This document shows positions 6,225-6,357 of a stretch of 6,357 bases of DNA, piece by piece; position 1 is the stretch's first letter; every line of letters begins with the position of its first letter. The stretch is from Kiritimatiellia bacterium (GTDB lineage: Bacteria; Verrucomicrobiota; Kiritimatiellia; SLAD01), in the NCBI GenBank assembly GCA_007125875.1, contig SLCI01000232.1:1-6357 (forward strand), written 5' to 3'. A program made the position numbers and the translations under genes. Under the pieces are notes generated by a model. The model was not told where the DNA came from. It worked only from the letters and a program-made list of their open reading frames with translations, and did no database searches.

Positions 6225-6244
6225 CTACTGCGTGAGGGGGGGGC

Positions 6245-6357
6245 TTAGAGCAAGCGTAAGAACACGAGAACGAACAAAACAATCATCACTATTGCGCCCC
6301 AACGCGTCAGGCGTTGCTTGGTGGGGGATGCATGGGGAAATTCATAGCCACAAATGG
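6245..6357 (-). CDS. C-terminus of a small membrane-anchored protein, 5' part outside the window
   Basis: A frame open from the right edge ends at TAA (6247-6245) and gives 36 visible residues. They begin ICGYEFPHASPTKQRLTRW and continue into a run of about 17 mostly hydrophobic residues (Ile, Val, Leu, Phe, Met) that reaches almost to the stop. So the protein ends in a single transmembrane helix preceded by a basic Lys/Arg stretch, probably with the basic side in the cytoplasm. The Cys-Gly-Tyr-Glu turn at the edge resembles the second knuckle of a CPxCG zinc ribbon, but the first Cys pair would lie outside the window, so that is inference. It is on the same strand as ychF, with about 80 bases between them. 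I cannot name a family. Chance openness of a 37-codon edge frame is possible, but the clean amphipathic-to-hydrophobic layout argues for a real gene. Confidence 0.55.
   Translation of the reverse strand, partial: ICGYEFPHASPTKQRLTRWGAIVMIVLFVLVFLRLL

Noticed and set aside
6164..6244. Intrinsic terminator between the edge gene and ychF
   Set aside because: The only hairpin (6194-6214) is AT-containing, bulged and not followed by a T run on either strand, so a terminator cannot be supported.
1..6357. Mobile element, phage, defence or toxin-antitoxin system
   Set aside because: No transposase, integrase, terminal repeats, direct-repeat arrays or defence-family motifs are visible. The genes are conserved housekeeping families.

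Overview
The window is a densely coded stretch of bacterial chromosome, moderately GC-rich by eye. It carries eight genes, six complete and two cut by the window edges. All six complete genes and the left-edge gene belong to recognisable conserved families. I see no transposase, phage gene, tRNA or rRNA gene, CRISPR array or large repeat, and no gene-free stretch longer than about 120 bases. Bacterial DNA is indicated by Shine-Dalgarno-like sites, 4-base stop/start overlaps and bacterial family members (TrmL, YchF, EamA). Phylum cannot be fixed from the sequence. A Gram-negative lineage such as a verrucomicrobial/PVC or proteobacterial one is only a guess from the flavour of the proteins.

Left block (1-966, minus): most of an NAD-type isocitrate dehydrogenase, lacking only its C-terminal end at the window edge. 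A 119-base divergent spacer (967-1085) follows. It holds a reasonable promoter candidate for icd, a weaker one for the rightward genes, and a GACAAT-N12-ATTGTC dyad lying across both.

Rightward block (1086-3363, plus): an RmlD-like NAD(P)-dependent sugar-nucleotide reductase, a ten-helix EamA/DMT-family transporter and a TrmL-type tRNA 2'-O-methyltransferase. The first two share ATGA. The third most likely starts at GTG 22 bases inside the transporter gene. This looks like one transcription unit with mixed functions.

Leftward block (6163-3357, minus): the YchF/Obg-family ATPase, then a NIF3-family dinuclear-metal protein 3 bases later, then a TIGR01777/SDR39U1-like atypical short-chain dehydrogenase 20 bases after that. 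They probably form one operon read from a promoter near 6197-6224. Its last gene runs tail to tail into trmL with a 7-base overlap of the coding ends and no room for a classical terminator. At the right edge, a minus-strand frame open from the edge to TAA at 6245 encodes the C-terminus of a small protein with a Cys-Gly turn and a terminal transmembrane helix.

Overall this is mostly ordinary housekeeping DNA. I found no convincing new multi-gene system. The points most worth a second look are the edge mini-protein, the N-terminally extended TrmL with no ATG, the divergent dyad, and the antisense overlap of the two convergent operons.
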